The position numbers and the translations under genes are program-made. A stretch of DNA of 64,000 nucleotides, taken from positions 71,726,646-71,790,645 of the forward strand of contig NC_067485.1 of the NCBI RefSeq assembly GCF_947179515.1, written 5' to 3'. Numbering within the stretch: the first letter of the stretch is position 1; the number at the start of each line of letters is the position of its first letter. Below, piece by piece: positions 47,449-57,825 of the stretch. The notes below the pieces were generated by a model. It was not told the origin of the DNA. It did no database searches and saw only the letters and a program-made list of their open reading frames with translations. Source of the DNA: Apodemus sylvaticus (Eukaryota > Chordata > Mammalia > Rodentia > Muridae).

Positions 47449-48948
47449 CTTAAATTTCCTATACTTTATCTTGCAGTTTGTTTCAACTGTTTCATGGGGC
47501 TCACTGTACCCTTTTGAGACCAAATGAAGGCATGAGTGCTTTTTAGATGCATGCTTGATTTGAAATGATGATGGCTAATTCTATGCTGCAAAGCTTAGTT
47601 CTGCACCAATGACAGGGATGGGTTTCAGACCATTTTCAGTTCAGGTATCAAAATTATGTGAGTCAGTAACTGGATACTAGTGCAGCCTACAGATGGTGAT
47701 TTTGGAAAAGTTTTAGTCTTCCCTTCGGCCAGTGGACAGACAAGGGTTCCAGGCACCCTCCTGTTTCTGTCTCCCCTGTGCTGGATTTCTAGTGCACACC
47801 AGACCACCACATTTGGCTATGTTTTGTCCCCTACAACTTCTGACAAATCAAACTGAGAGCCTCACACTTGCAACTTAGGGACTTAACAACTGAACAGTTG
47901 TGTGAGTCCATGTCTTTTTAGATTTTGAAAATAAAAGTGATTTCTACAAGATTCCTCAGCACTGAAGATGCTGTGGTAAGAGAAACTGGGAATTTGGGCT
48001 GTGAGATACTTTCTCAAGTAAAACTAGTTGAAAATGTCACATGATTAGGTATAATTTTTACTAAAGTGGGATGGTAATTTATTGTCATCTTCTATTATTT
48101 CGTTTAAATCTACTTGAAGATGAAAAGTTATTTTCATAGTGTAGTATGAAATAAATTATGATTCTAGAATTTCTGAGTATGAATTCAAATCCGTCACATA
48201 TTCACATGGTCTTTTCTATGTTTCTCAAAATTATCTGACATATATTGGAATTAAAACAAATTTACAGCAAGTCCAATGCTTAGAACAATGCACAGCAATT
48301 ACATAGGAAGGCCTAAGAACAGCTAAGCCTTTCCATTCTTAAAGGTATTTGACACATATAAAGAGCACAGTGGTGTTAATAAGGCAGGTTTTACTAAATA
48401 TGAGACTCCGTTTTGCTGAGAATGACATTGGAAATGTTGGTATATTTACCTCTACGAAACAAAGCATACTATATTATATTGTCCCCTTATCTTAACTGTT
48501 ACAATACTTGATCAAAATGTATTATTTTAAAAATTATTAATATCGTCATTATTTTAAAATGATGCAAATGTTTGTGCTTGTATTTGAGTATGCACACATG
48601 AGTGCAGGTGGCTGAAGAATGCATAGGCATTGTATGTCTCTGGATCTGGAGTTAGTTGGTTATGAGTCACACAGCATGGGTTCTGGCTGTTGAGCTCAAC
48701 TCCTGTACAGAAGCAGTATCTGCTGTTAATTGGAGCCGTGTCTCCAGTTGTAATTTCCATCTTTTATGATTTTAGTAGTGGTATAAATTGTATATCAATG
48801 TTCCTCTTCTTGTCTATAGCTTCTTTCCTTTGCAGAAAATCATTTTATTTGTAATACCTGGTAAGTTTTATGGATAGGGAAAATAAACATTTTTTGTGTT
48901 TTATTTTACAAGTTTAATATTCATCTGAAAGTATTTCATTTTTTGTAG

Positions 48949-48982
48949 GTCTTCAAAGAAAACTTCCAATGAAAAAGAAGAG
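48949..48982 (+). CDS. Ankyrin gene coding exon 5 (34-bp micro-exon)
   Basis: The acceptor TTTTTTGTAG ends at 48948 and the donor GAG/GTATGC starts at 48983. The exon is only 34 bp and encodes SSKKTSNEKEE after completing an Arg codon, a charged low-complexity linker. The call rests on strong splice signals, on correct phase with both neighbours (2 to 0) and on the same charged composition as the adjoining exons. Such a small exon could be skipped only with a frame change. Confidence 0.62.
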
Positions 48983-49287
48983 GTATGCAAAAATTAATTT
49001 CAAATCATATTTATTAAGATACAGTATAAAAATCAAAGTAATACATAATAAATGGACTTAGAAATATAGTATAAAATAAAATAAAACTTAAGATTCTTTT
49101 GTTATATTCAAATATTTCTTTCCAAAATAGTTTTAAAAGTCACCAATAGTAAAGGTGTCTTTCCTTTCAAAATCTGGTCTTTCAGAAGCATTTTGCTTGT
49201 TACTTATGTAAAACACGGGTCTCTTCTTTATAGTGTATGGGGTACCCAACATGACAATATCTGAAATTGCTATTATTCATTTTATAG

Positions 49288-49420
49288 GTCAAAGAACAAG
49301 GAAATCATATGCTTGACCTTAAGGAACTAATATCATGTGAGGGAAACTCAAAGGACTGTGAGCAGTACAGTTGTGACACTATTTTGCATTTTATTGAAGA
49401 GCTCATGAGGCAGAGAAAAG
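49288..49420 (+). CDS. Ankyrin gene coding exon 6 (charged helical segment)
   Basis: The acceptor TTTTATAG ends at 49287 and the donor AAAG/GTAGGA starts at 49421. The 133-bp exon goes from phase 0 to 1 and encodes 44 residues, including MLDLKELISCEGNSKDCEQ and ILHFIEELMRQRK, acidic and probably helical. I see no named domain in it. The intron that follows is 12.5 kb long and contains a full-length L1 and other repeats. Confidence 0.75.
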
Positions 49421-49710
49421 GTAGGAGTTCTGCATGCAGCCCCTGTGTGTGCTATTGATGAGGGTGAATTGCCCAAACATAGGCATGCTTGATATCAACG
49501 AACAGAAAACTAGTCTCAGCAGGAGCTGCCAGCAAGCCTTCAGAGCTTCAGTGAGCGAGCTTGACACCATGGCCTTGGGGTTGTTACATTAGACTCATGT
49601 GTTTCAACAAAATGAACAGGCCAGTCAGCCAATACATTAAATTGGTGGGGTGTGCCTTTTTGTTACTTCTTTTTGGTTTGTTTGATTTTTTTGGGGAGGG
49701 AGCGTGATTT

Positions 49711-49711
<1 letters not shown>

Positions 49712-49762
<51 letters not shown>

Positions 49763-49795
49763 TTCCTTCCTTTCTTTCTCTCTCTCTCTTTCTTT
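49712..49795. repeat. (CT)n / CTTT tract
   Basis: About 22 CT units and then CCTT/CTTT, at the tail of an antisense L1. Confidence 0.92.
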
Positions 49796-49804
49796 TTCTT
49801 TTAT

Positions 49805-50675
49805 TATTTGTATTTTCCTTAATTTTTTATTAGATATTTTCTATATTTACATTTCAAATGTTACTCCTTTTCCAGGTCTCCCCTCTGAAACCCCCTATCC
49901 CATCCCCCTCCCTCTGTGCATTAACTTACCACTCCCAGTTCCTCTCCTGGAATTCCCCTACACTGGGGCAATGAGCCTTCACAGGTCCAAAGGCCTCTCT
50001 TCTCATTGATGTCTTACCAGGCTATCCTTTGCTACTCATGTGGCTGGAGCCATGGGTCCCCTCCTTGTGTACTCTTTGGTTGGTGGTTAAGTCCCTGGGA
50101 GCTTTGGGGGTGCTGGCTGGTTCATATTGTTCTTCCTCCTGTGGGGCTGTAAAACCCTTCAGCTCCTTGGTTCCTTTCTCTAGCTCCTCCATTGGGGACC
50201 CTGTGCTCAGTTCAATGGTTGACTGAGAGCATCCCCCTCTGTACTTGTCAGGCACTGGCAGGGCCTCTCATGAGACAGATACATCAGGCTCCTGTCAGCT
50301 AACACTTGGTGGCATCCACAATAGTGTCTGGATTTGGTAACTGTATATGGGGTGGATCCCCAGGTGGGGCAGTCTCTGGATGGTCTTTTCTTCAGTCTCC
50401 GCTCCACTCTTTGTCTTTGTGTTTCCCCTCATGGATATTTTGTACCTATTCTAAGGAGGACCAAAGTATCCACACTTTGGTCTTCCATCTTATTAAGCTG
50501 CATATGGCCTCTGAATTATATCTTGGGTATTCCGAGCTTCTGGGATAATATTCATTTATCACTTAGTGCATGCAATGTGTTTTCTTTTGTAATTGGATTA
50601 CCTCACTCAGGATATTTTCTAGTTCCATCCATTTGCCTAAGAAATTCATGAATTTATTGTTTTTATAGCTGCTTC
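49805..50675 (-). mobile_element. Antisense L1 3' end (3' UTR into ORF2 C-terminus)
   Basis: TATTTACATTTCAAATGTTAC with a C-rich 3' UTR (to about 50520), then CTCACTCAGGATATTTTCTAG and GAATTTATTGTTTTTATAGC, are complementary to the end of ORF2. It lies just downstream of ankyrin exon 6. Confidence 0.75.
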
Positions 50676-50872
50676 TTCATGTGACTGGAGGATTGACGCA
50701 GCTCTCTGGAGTCACTTTGGTAAAGGATGCTGAATCCTTTCATGATGACTCTGCCATATGATATTTTGAGTAGACACTCTTAGACTACTGCTCTTGTTTT
50801 ATTGGCTCCTCTCTTCTACTTGGTATTAGCATTGTCTTCTAAAATTCAAAAAAATATTTTATTTTTATTAAG

Positions 50873-50873
50873 T

Positions 50874-50919
<46 letters not shown>

Positions 50920-50920
50920 C
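50873..50920. repeat. (GT)n microsatellite
   Basis: About 20 GT units. Confidence 0.92.
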
Positions 50921-50999
50921 TGGGTGTGAGCATCGCTTTGTATGCACAGACTGAAGGAGGAGTTGAGGTATCCTGCTCTAAGATTATCCTCCTAATTCC

Positions 51000-51190
51000 T
51001 TGAGATGGTACCTCACTGAGTTTGAAGGTAGGTTGGCACATGAGCACCAATGGTCTTGTCTGCAGCTCTCAAAGGCTGGGCTTACAAGCACATGTGTAGT
51101 CATATGTGTTTTCTGTATGGAGGTTTGGTCTCAGGTTCTCATGCTTGTGCAGCCAACACCCATATACACTTAGCTAGCTCCCTTAAGGTT
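51000..51190 (-). repeat. B3-like SINE, diverged
   Basis: TTTGGTCTCAGGTTCTCATGCTTGTGCAGCC resembles an antisense B3 head. Confidence 0.4.
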
Positions 51191-51384
51191 GATGGATCTA
51201 ATTTTTAATCTGCTAAGATGTTTTACAATATTATGGAGTGTGCGTGTTAATGTATTTTTGTATGTGTGTTTGTATGCACATGCATGCATGTATGTATATC
51301 TATGTGTGTGTGCCTGTAATGCATCTTCCTAAATTGCTCTCAACCTCATTTCTTTTGAAAGAGCAACTCTCACTGATGTCAAAG

Positions 51385-51454
51385 CTAATCAATTCAGTTA
51401 GGTTGGCAGTCCAGTGAGCTCCAGGTATCCTCCTGTCTATGCCTCCCATGCATT
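51385..51454 (-). repeat. B1-type SINE fragment split by the full-length L1 (continues at 58102)
   Basis: GTGAGCTCCAGGTATCCTCC and TGCCTCCCATGCATT before the L1 resume after it as ACCATCATGCATAGCTT, the tail of an antisense B1-like element. The SINE is older than the L1. Confidence 0.5.
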
Positions 51455-51469
51455 AAGATGACAGAATGT
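51455..51469. repeat. Target-site duplication, left copy, of the full-length L1
   Basis: AAGATGACAGAATGT is repeated exactly at 58087-58101 after the A tail. Confidence 0.93.
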
Positions 51470-52682
51470 GGAGGCGGCGGCGGCGGCGGCGGCGGAGGCG
51501 GGTAGCAGTGGCTGCTCCAGCTGAAGGGCCATCAGCAGTGGAACCAAGGCGACACAGGGTCCAGTTAGGCCCTGCGCCCACGACCACTGACCTTCGCTGA
51601 CCAGCCGGGCGGCAAGCAACTGCGGTTCTGCGGAGCCTTTCGCTGCACGGAAGCCACTTCAGAACTCGGCTGCCCGCCAGTCAGGAGAGACTCACTGCCA
51701 TCTTGATCCCGGGCTCCAGAGATCGGTCAGACTGAGGTACACAAACATAATCCTAGGCCCAACACCGCAGGGGTCTGAGCCAGACGGGCGTTGGCCTGCA
51801 CCCAGGCCCTGGGCTGTTCGAGTGGCCATCGGGGCGCCAACCCAGCCAGGAGTTTTTTTTTTTTTTTTGCCCCGGCCGGTGCACGCGCCGCCATTTTGCC
51901 TACAGGAGCCAGAGTGCTCGGGAGGGCAGAGACTGCTAACAAGCGTAGCCTGAGGCTAACAAAACGGGGGTCTAGGCCCCAAAAGGCACAGGACTGACCC
52001 CAAGAACTGGGCGGCTTGGTGGGCCATCTGTGTGTCAACCAGCCCAGGAGGTTATTAGCACAACAGACTCTCCCGGTGCTTTCGCGGAGCGCGGACGCGC
52101 ACGCCCGCCATCCGGGTCACCTGGCGGACCCAAATAACAGACATAGCCCTAGGGGAACTTTGCTCGGACCTTGGCCTCCCAGGCGTTTGCCTGGACTCAG
52201 GGCCCAGGCGACAAGGCTAACCTAGTGTGCGCCAGCCCGGTTGGGGAAATCGGCTGCCCAGCGGAGTGAGCGGAGCACAGGGGAGGTCACAGCAACATTC
52301 ACCTTCGGAGCTCCCTGGGGGTGCACACGGGTTCCACCTGGTCCACAGACACAATCTGGGGCAAGGCCTCAGGCAGAAGCCCCCAGCTCAACTCTCTCCG
52401 CTTCAGATCAGCCTGGGTGGCCGCCACATCTCCAGGTCCCTCAAGAGGCTAGTGGGGGCTTCCGGGCGGCCAGCTGGGAGAAGTCGGTGTGCTCCAATAA
52501 ATCCTGCGGGCCCCAGCGGGAGCCTTCAGGTGCCTGCTTCGGGATCTGAACAGCCTGGACAACAGCACCCTGTCTATAGGCAGTGCAGAGTGTAAGCTGT
52601 GCACCAGAGGCCAACGGGGAAGGGGCAGCTTGCACTGGTGAGTCCAGCACTGACAAGACCAAGTAACACCAGTGAGAGCTAG
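51470..52682 (+). promoter_or_regulatory. L1 5' UTR / internal promoter with degenerate tandem monomers
   Basis: The element opens with a GGC/CGG run (about 51475-51496), and the region is CpG rich. A block reading GGCCATC...CCAACC(C)AGCC(C)AGGAG occurs at about 51823-51852 and again at about 52020-52050. The following GCACGC..CGCCAT block occurs at about 51881 and 52099. This gives a diverged repeat unit of about 200 bp, like the monomers of mouse L1 promoters. A YY1-type CCGCCATTTT sits at 51888-51897 and a second GCCATCTTG at 51697-51705. There is a T15 tract at about 51853. This is the presumed RNA polymerase II promoter of the element. Confidence 0.8.
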
Positions 52683-53942
52683 ATGGCAAAAGGCAAACGC
52701 AGAAACGTCACTAACAGAAATCAAGGCAATATGGCAACATCTGAACCAAATTCTCCTCTACCAGCAAGTCCTGGATACCCCATCACACCAGTAAAACAAG
52801 ATTTGGATTTAAAATCACTGGTCATGATGCTGGTACAGGAACACATGAAGGACATTGAGGAGAAAATGGATCAAAAGTTAGAAGCCCTTGCAAGGGAAAC
52901 ACAAAAATCATTGAAAGAAATCCAGGAGAATACAAAAGCCAACAAGGAGGAAATGCAAAAAACACTTAAAGAAATACAGGAGAACTTTGCTCAACAGGCT
53001 GAGGTCATGAAAGACGAAACACGAAAATCTCTTAAAGAAATACAGGAGAACTTTGGTCAACAGGCTGAGCTCATGAAAGAGGAAACACAAAAATCTCTTA
53101 AAGAATTACAGGAAAACACAAACATGCAAGGGAAGGAGCTAAGCAAAACCATCCAGGATCTAAAATCAGAAGTAGAAACAACTAAGAAAACTCAAAGGGA
53201 GACAACTTTGGAGATAGAAAGCCTTGGGAAGAAATCAGGGGACAGAGATGCAAATATCAACAACAGAATACAAGAGATAGAAGAAAGAATCTCAGATGCT
53301 GAAGATTCCATAGAAACCATGGACTCAACAGTTAAAGAAAATGCAAAGTGCAAAAAGCTTGTAACCCAAAATATCCAGGAAATCCAGGACACAATGAGAA
53401 GACCAAACCTAAGGATTATAGGCATAGATGAGAGTGAAGATTTACAACTTAAAGGGCCAGCAAATATCTTCAATAAAATTATGGAAGAAAACTTCCCTAA
53501 CCTACAGAGAGAGATGCCCATGAATATACAAGAAGCCTACAGAACTCCAAACAGACTGGACCAGAACAGAAATACTTCCCGTCACATAATAATCAAAACA
53601 CCAAATGTTCTAAACAAAGAAAGAATACTAAAGGCAGTAAGAGAAAAAGGCCAAGTAACATATAAAGGAAGACCTATCAGAATCACAGCAGACTTTTCAC
53701 CGGAGACTATGAAGGCTAGAAGGTCCTGGGCAGATCTCATGCAGACTCTAAGAGAACACAAATGCCAACCAAAACTACTATATCCAGCAAAACTCTCAAT
53801 CACCATAGATGGAGAAACTAAGATATTTCACGACAAAACCATGTTCACCCAATATCTATCCACAAACCCAGCCCTAAAAAGGATAATAGGAGGACAACAC
53901 CAATACAAGGAGGGAAACTCCACCCTGAAAAAAGCAAGATAG
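52683..53942 (+). CDS. L1 ORF1 protein, RNA-binding trimeric chaperone (intact, 419 aa)
   Basis: The product coats L1 RNA in the cytoplasm and acts as a nucleic-acid chaperone in cis. It starts at the ATG within AGATGGCAAAAG and has a basic N-terminus (MAKGKRRNVTNRNQ). A long heptad coiled coil runs from about residue 40 to 230 and contains two 22-residue direct repeats (about residues 92-135). Then follow the RRM (about 240-336, starting RRPNLRIIGID) and the C-terminal domain with REKGQVTYKGRPIRIT and the conserved YPAKL at 367-371. The length is longer than usual for mouse ORF1 because of the repeats. It is separated from ORF2 by a 58-base spacer, so ORF2 is probably reached by reinitiation. 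No premature stop is present. Confidence 0.95.
   Translation: MAKGKRRNVTNRNQGNMATSEPNSPLPASPGYPITPVKQDLDLKSLVMMLVQEHMKDIEEKMDQKLEALARETQKSLKEIQENTKANKEEMQKTLKEIQENFAQQAEVMKDETRKSLKEIQENFGQQAELMKEETQKSLKELQENTNMQGKELSKTIQDLKSEVETTKKTQRETTLEIESLGKKSGDRDANINNRIQEIEERISDAEDSIETMDSTVKENAKCKKLVTQNIQEIQDTMRRPNLRIIGIDESEDLQLKGPANIFNKIMEENFPNLQREMPMNIQEAYRTPNRLDQNRNTSRHIIIKTPNVLNKERILKAVREKGQVTYKGRPIRITADFSPETMKARRSWADLMQTLREHKCQPKLLYPAKLSITIDGETKIFHDKTMFTQYLSTNPALKRIIGGQHQYKEGNSTLKKAR
52956..53087 (+). repeat. Two tandem 66-bp repeats inside the L1 ORF1 coiled coil
   Basis: 52956-53021 and 53022-53087 each encode 22 residues of the form xKxLKEIQENFxQQAExMKxET. Partial units precede (52902) and follow (53088). 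Length variation by whole heptad-compatible units is known for rodent ORF1. Confidence 0.88.
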
Positions 53943-54000
53943 TAACCTTTCATCAAACCCAAATAAGTTAAGCAATCAAATTTAAAAAATAACGTCAAAA

Positions 54001-57000
54001 ATGATAGGAAGTAACAATCACTATTCCTTAATATCTCTTAACATCAATGGACTCAATGCCCCAATAAAAAGACACAGACTAACTGACTGGATACGTAAAC
54101 AGGACCCTACATTTTGCTGCTTACAGGAAACACACCTCAGGGTCAAAGACAAACACTACCTTAGAGTAAAAGGCTGGAAGACAATTTTACAAGCAAATGG
54201 TCTCAGGAAACAAGCTGGAGTAGCCATTTTAATATCAGATAAAATTGACTTTCAACCCAAAGTCATCAAAAGAGACTCTGAGGGACACTTCTTGCTGGTC
54301 AAAGGAAAAATACAACAAGAAGAACTCTCAATCCTGAACATCTATGCTCCAAATGCAAGGGCACCCTCTTTCATAAAAGAAACTTTATTAAAACTCAAAG
54401 CACACATTGCACCTAACACAATAATTGTGGGTGACTTCAACACTGCACTTTCCTCAATGGACCGATCAGGAAAACAGAAACTAAACAAGGACACAATGAA
54501 ACTAATTGAAGCTTTGGACCAATTAGATTTAACTGATATATATAGAACATTCTATCCTAAAACAAAAGAATATACCTTTTTTTCAGCACCTCATGGTACC
54601 TTCTCCAAAATCGACCATATAATTGGTCACAAGACAGACCTCAACAAATATAAAAAGATAGAACTAATCCCATGCCTCCTATCTGATCACTATGGAATAA
54701 AAGTGGTCTTCAATAGCAACAGAAACAACAGAAAACCCACAAACACATGGAGATTGAACAATACTCTACTCAATGACACCTTGGTCAAGGAAGAAATAAA
54801 GAAAGAAATTAAAGACTTTTTAGAACACAATGAAAATGAAAACACAACATACCCAAATCTATGGGACACAATGAAAGCAGTGCTAAGAGGAAAACTCATA
54901 GCCCTGAGTGCCTCCAAAAAGAAAATGGAGAGAGCATACATTACCAACTTAATGACACACCTGAAAGCCCTAGAACAAAAAGAAGCTATTTCACCCAGGA
55001 GGAGTAGAAGGCAGGAAATCATCAAACTCAGGGCCGAAATCAATCAAGTAGAAACAAAGAGAACCATACAAAAAATCAACAAAACTAGGAGCTGGTTCTT
55101 TGAGAAAATCAACAAGATAGATAAACCCTTAGCCAGACTGACCAAAGGGCACAGAGAAAGTATCCAAATTAACAAACTTAGAAATGAAAAGGGAGACATA
55201 ACAACGGAAACTGAGGAAATCCAAAAAATCATCAGATCCTACTACAAGAGCCTGTACTCAACACAACTGGAGAATCTGGAGGAAATGGACAATTTCCTTG
55301 ACAGATACCAAATACCAAAATTAAATCAGGACCAACTAGACCATCTAAACAGTCCCATAAAGCCTAAAGAAATAGAAGGAGTCATAGAAAGTCTTCCAAC
55401 CAAAAAAAGCACAGGACCAGATGGTTTCAGTGCAGAAGTCTACCAGACCTTCAAAGAAGAGTTAACACCAATACTCTTCAAACTATTCCACAAAATAGAA
55501 ACAGAAGGAACACTACCCAATTCCTTCTACGAAGCCACAATTACGCTGATACCAAAGCCACACAAAGATCCAACAAAGAAAGAGAACTTCAGACCAATTT
55601 CCCTTATGAACATCGATGCAAAAATACTCAACAAAATTCTTGCCAACCGAATCCAAGAACACATCAAAACGATCATCCACCATGATCAAGTAGGCTTTAT
55701 CCCGGGAATGCAGGGTTGGTTCAATATACGGAAATCCATCAATACAATCCACTACATAAACAAACTCAAAGAACAAAACCACATGGTCATTTCATTGGAT
55801 GCTGAAAAAGCATTTGACAAAATTCAGCATCCTTTCATGCTTAAAGTCTTGGAGAGAACAGGAATTCAAGGCCCATACCTAAACATAGTAAAAGCAATAT
55901 ACAGCAAACCGGTAGCCAGCATCAAACTAAACGGAGAGAAACTTGAAGCAATCCCACTGAAATCAGGGACCAGACAAGGCTGCCCCCTTTCTCCTTATCT
56001 TTTCAATATTGTACTTGAGGTACTAGCTCGGGCAATTCGACAACATAAGGAGGTCAAAGGGATACAAATTGGAAAGGAGGAAGTCAAACTATCATTATTT
56101 GCAGACGACATGATCGTCTACCTAAGTGACCCAAAGAACTCCACTAGAGAGCTCCTACAGCTGATAAACAACTTCAGCAAAGTGGCAGGTTACAAAATCA
56201 ACTCAAGCAAATCAGTGGCCTTCCTATACTCAAAGGATAAGCAGGCTGAGAAAGAAATTAGGGAAATGACCCCCTTCACAATAGCCACAAACAGTATAAA
56301 GTATCTTGGGGTGACTCTTACCAAACATGCGAAAGATCTGTATGGCAAGAACTTCAAGACTCTGAAGAAGGAAATGGAAGAAGACCTCAAAAAATGGGGA
56401 AACCTCCCATGCTCATGGATCGGTAGAATCAATATAGTTAAAATGGCCATTTTGCCTAAAGCACTATACAGATTCAATGCAATACCCATCAAAATCCCAA
56501 CTCAATTCTTCACAGAGTTAGAAAGAGCAATTATCAAATTCATCTGGAACAACAAAAAACCCAGGATAGCTAAAACTATTCTCAGCAACAAAAGAAAATC
56601 TGGGGGAATCAGTATCCCTGACCTCAAGCAATACTACAGAGCAATAGTGTTAAAAACTGCATGGTATTGGTACAGTGACAGGCAGGAGGATCAATGGAAC
56701 AGGATTGAAGATCCAGAAATGAACCCACACACCTATGGCCACTTGATCCTCGACAAAGAGGCTGAAAACATCCAATGGAAAAAAGATAGCCTTTTCAACA
56801 AATGGTGCTGGTTCAACTGGAGGTCAGCATGCAGAAGAATGCGAATTGATCCATCCTTGTCTCCTTGTACTAAGCTCAAATCCAAATGGATCAAGGACCT
56901 CCACATAAAGCCAGACACTCTGAAGCTAATAGAAAAGAAACTGGGGAAGACCCTTGAGGACATCGGTACAGGGAGAAAGTTTCTGAACAGAACACCAATA

Positions 57001-57825
57001 GCGTATGCTCTAAGAGCAAGAATTGACAAATGGGACCTCATAAGGTTACAGAGTTTCTGTAAGGCAAAGGACACCATCAAGAGGACAGATCGGCAACCAA
57101 CAAATTGGGAAAAGATCTTCACCAATCCTACATCAGATAGAGGGCTAATATCCAATATATATAAAGAACTCAAGAAGTTAGACTCCAGAAAACCGAACAA
57201 CCCTATTAAAAAATGGGGTACAGAGTTAAACAAAGAATTCTCACCTAAAGAACTTCGGATGGCGGAGAAGCATCTTAAAAAATGCTCCACTTCATTAGTC
57301 ATTAGGGAAATGCAAATCAAAACAACCCTAAGATTTCATCTTACACCAGTCAGAATGGCTAAGATTAAAAATTCAGGAGACAGCAGGTGTTGGAGAGGGT
57401 GCGGAGAAAGAGGAACACTCCTCCACTGCTGGTGGGGTTGCAAATTGGTACAACCACTCTGGAAAGCAGTCTGGCGGTTCCTCCGAAAACTGGGCACCTC
57501 ACTTCCAGAAGATCCTGCTATACCACTCCTGGGCATATACCCAGAGGATTCCCCACCATGTAATAAGGATACATGCTCTACTATGTTCATAGCAGCCCTA
57601 TTTATAATTGCCAGATGCTGGAAAGAACCCAGGTATCCCTCAACAGAAGAGTGGATACAAAAAATGTGGTATATCTACACAATGGAGTACTATTCAGCCA
57701 TTAGAAACAATGAATTCATGAAATTCTTAGGCAAATGGATGGAGCTAGAGAACATCATACTAAGTGAGGTAACCCAGACTCAAAAGGTGAATCATGGTAT
57801 GCACTCACTAATAAGTGGTTATTAA
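54001..57825 (+). CDS. L1 ORF2 protein, endonuclease and reverse transcriptase (intact, 1274 aa)
   Basis: The product nicks target DNA and reverse-transcribes L1 RNA at the nick. The APE-type endonuclease (about residues 1-240) keeps E43 (in QETHL), D145 (in GDFN, 144-147) and H230 (in SDH). The reverse transcriptase (about 500-775) keeps TRQGCPLSPYLFN and the catalytic FADD box with D702 and D703. The C-terminal segment has the Cys motif C-X3-C-X7-H-X4-C at C1130, C1134, H1142 and C1147. The ATG at 54001 lies 58 bases after the ORF1 stop. One residue, K1083, differs from the Glu in the two other L1 copies here that retain this region. The frame is completely open. Confidence 0.95.
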   Translation: MIGSNNHYSLISLNINGLNAPIKRHRLTDWIRKQDPTFCCLQETHLRVKDKHYLRVKGWKTILQANGLRKQAGVAILISDKIDFQPKVIKRDSEGHFLLVKGKIQQEELSILNIYAPNARAPSFIKETLLKLKAHIAPNTIIVGDFNTALSSMDRSGKQKLNKDTMKLIEALDQLDLTDIYRTFYPKTKEYTFFSAPHGTFSKIDHIIGHKTDLNKYKKIELIPCLLSDHYGIKVVFNSNRNNRKPTNTWRLNNTLLNDTLVKEEIKKEIKDFLEHNENENTTYPNLWDTMKAVLRGKLIALSASKKKMERAYITNLMTHLKALEQKEAISPRRSRRQEIIKLRAEINQVETKRTIQKINKTRSWFFEKINKIDKPLARLTKGHRESIQINKLRNEKGDITTETEEIQKIIRSYYKSLYSTQLENLEEMDNFLDRYQIPKLNQDQLDHLNSPIKPKEIEGVIESLPTKKSTGPDGFSAEVYQTFKEELTPILFKLFHKIETEGTLPNSFYEATITLIPKPHKDPTKKENFRPISLMNIDAKILNKILANRIQEHIKTIIHHDQVGFIPGMQGWFNIRKSINTIHYINKLKEQNHMVISLDAEKAFDKIQHPFMLKVLERTGIQGPYLNIVKAIYSKPVASIKLNGEKLEAIPLKSGTRQGCPLSPYLFNIVLEVLARAIRQHKEVKGIQIGKEEVKLSLFADDMIVYLSDPKNSTRELLQLINNFSKVAGYKINSSKSVAFLYSKDKQAEKEIREMTPFTIATNSIKYLGVTLTKHAKDLYGKNFKTLKKEMEEDLKKWGNLPCSWIGRINIVKMAILPKALYRFNAIPIKIPTQFFTELERAIIKFIWNNKKPRIAKTILSNKRKSGGISIPDLKQYYRAIVLKTAWYWYSDRQEDQWNRIEDPEMNPHTYGHLILDKEAENIQWKKDSLFNKWCWFNWRSACRRMRIDPSLSPCTKLKSKWIKDLHIKPDTLKLIEKKLGKTLEDIGTGRKFLNRTPIAYALRARIDKWDLIRLQSFCKAKDTIKRTDRQPTNWEKIFTNPTSDRGLISNIYKELKKLDSRKPNNPIKKWGTELNKEFSPKELRMAEKHLKKCSTSLVIREMQIKTTLRFHLTPVRMAKIKNSGDSRCWRGCGERGTLLHCWWGCKLVQPLWKAVWRFLRKLGTSLPEDPAIPLLGIYPEDSPPCNKDTCSTMFIAALFIIARCWKEPRYPSTEEWIQKMWYIYTMEYYSAIRNNEFMKFLGKWMELENIILSEVTQTQKVNHGMHSLISGY

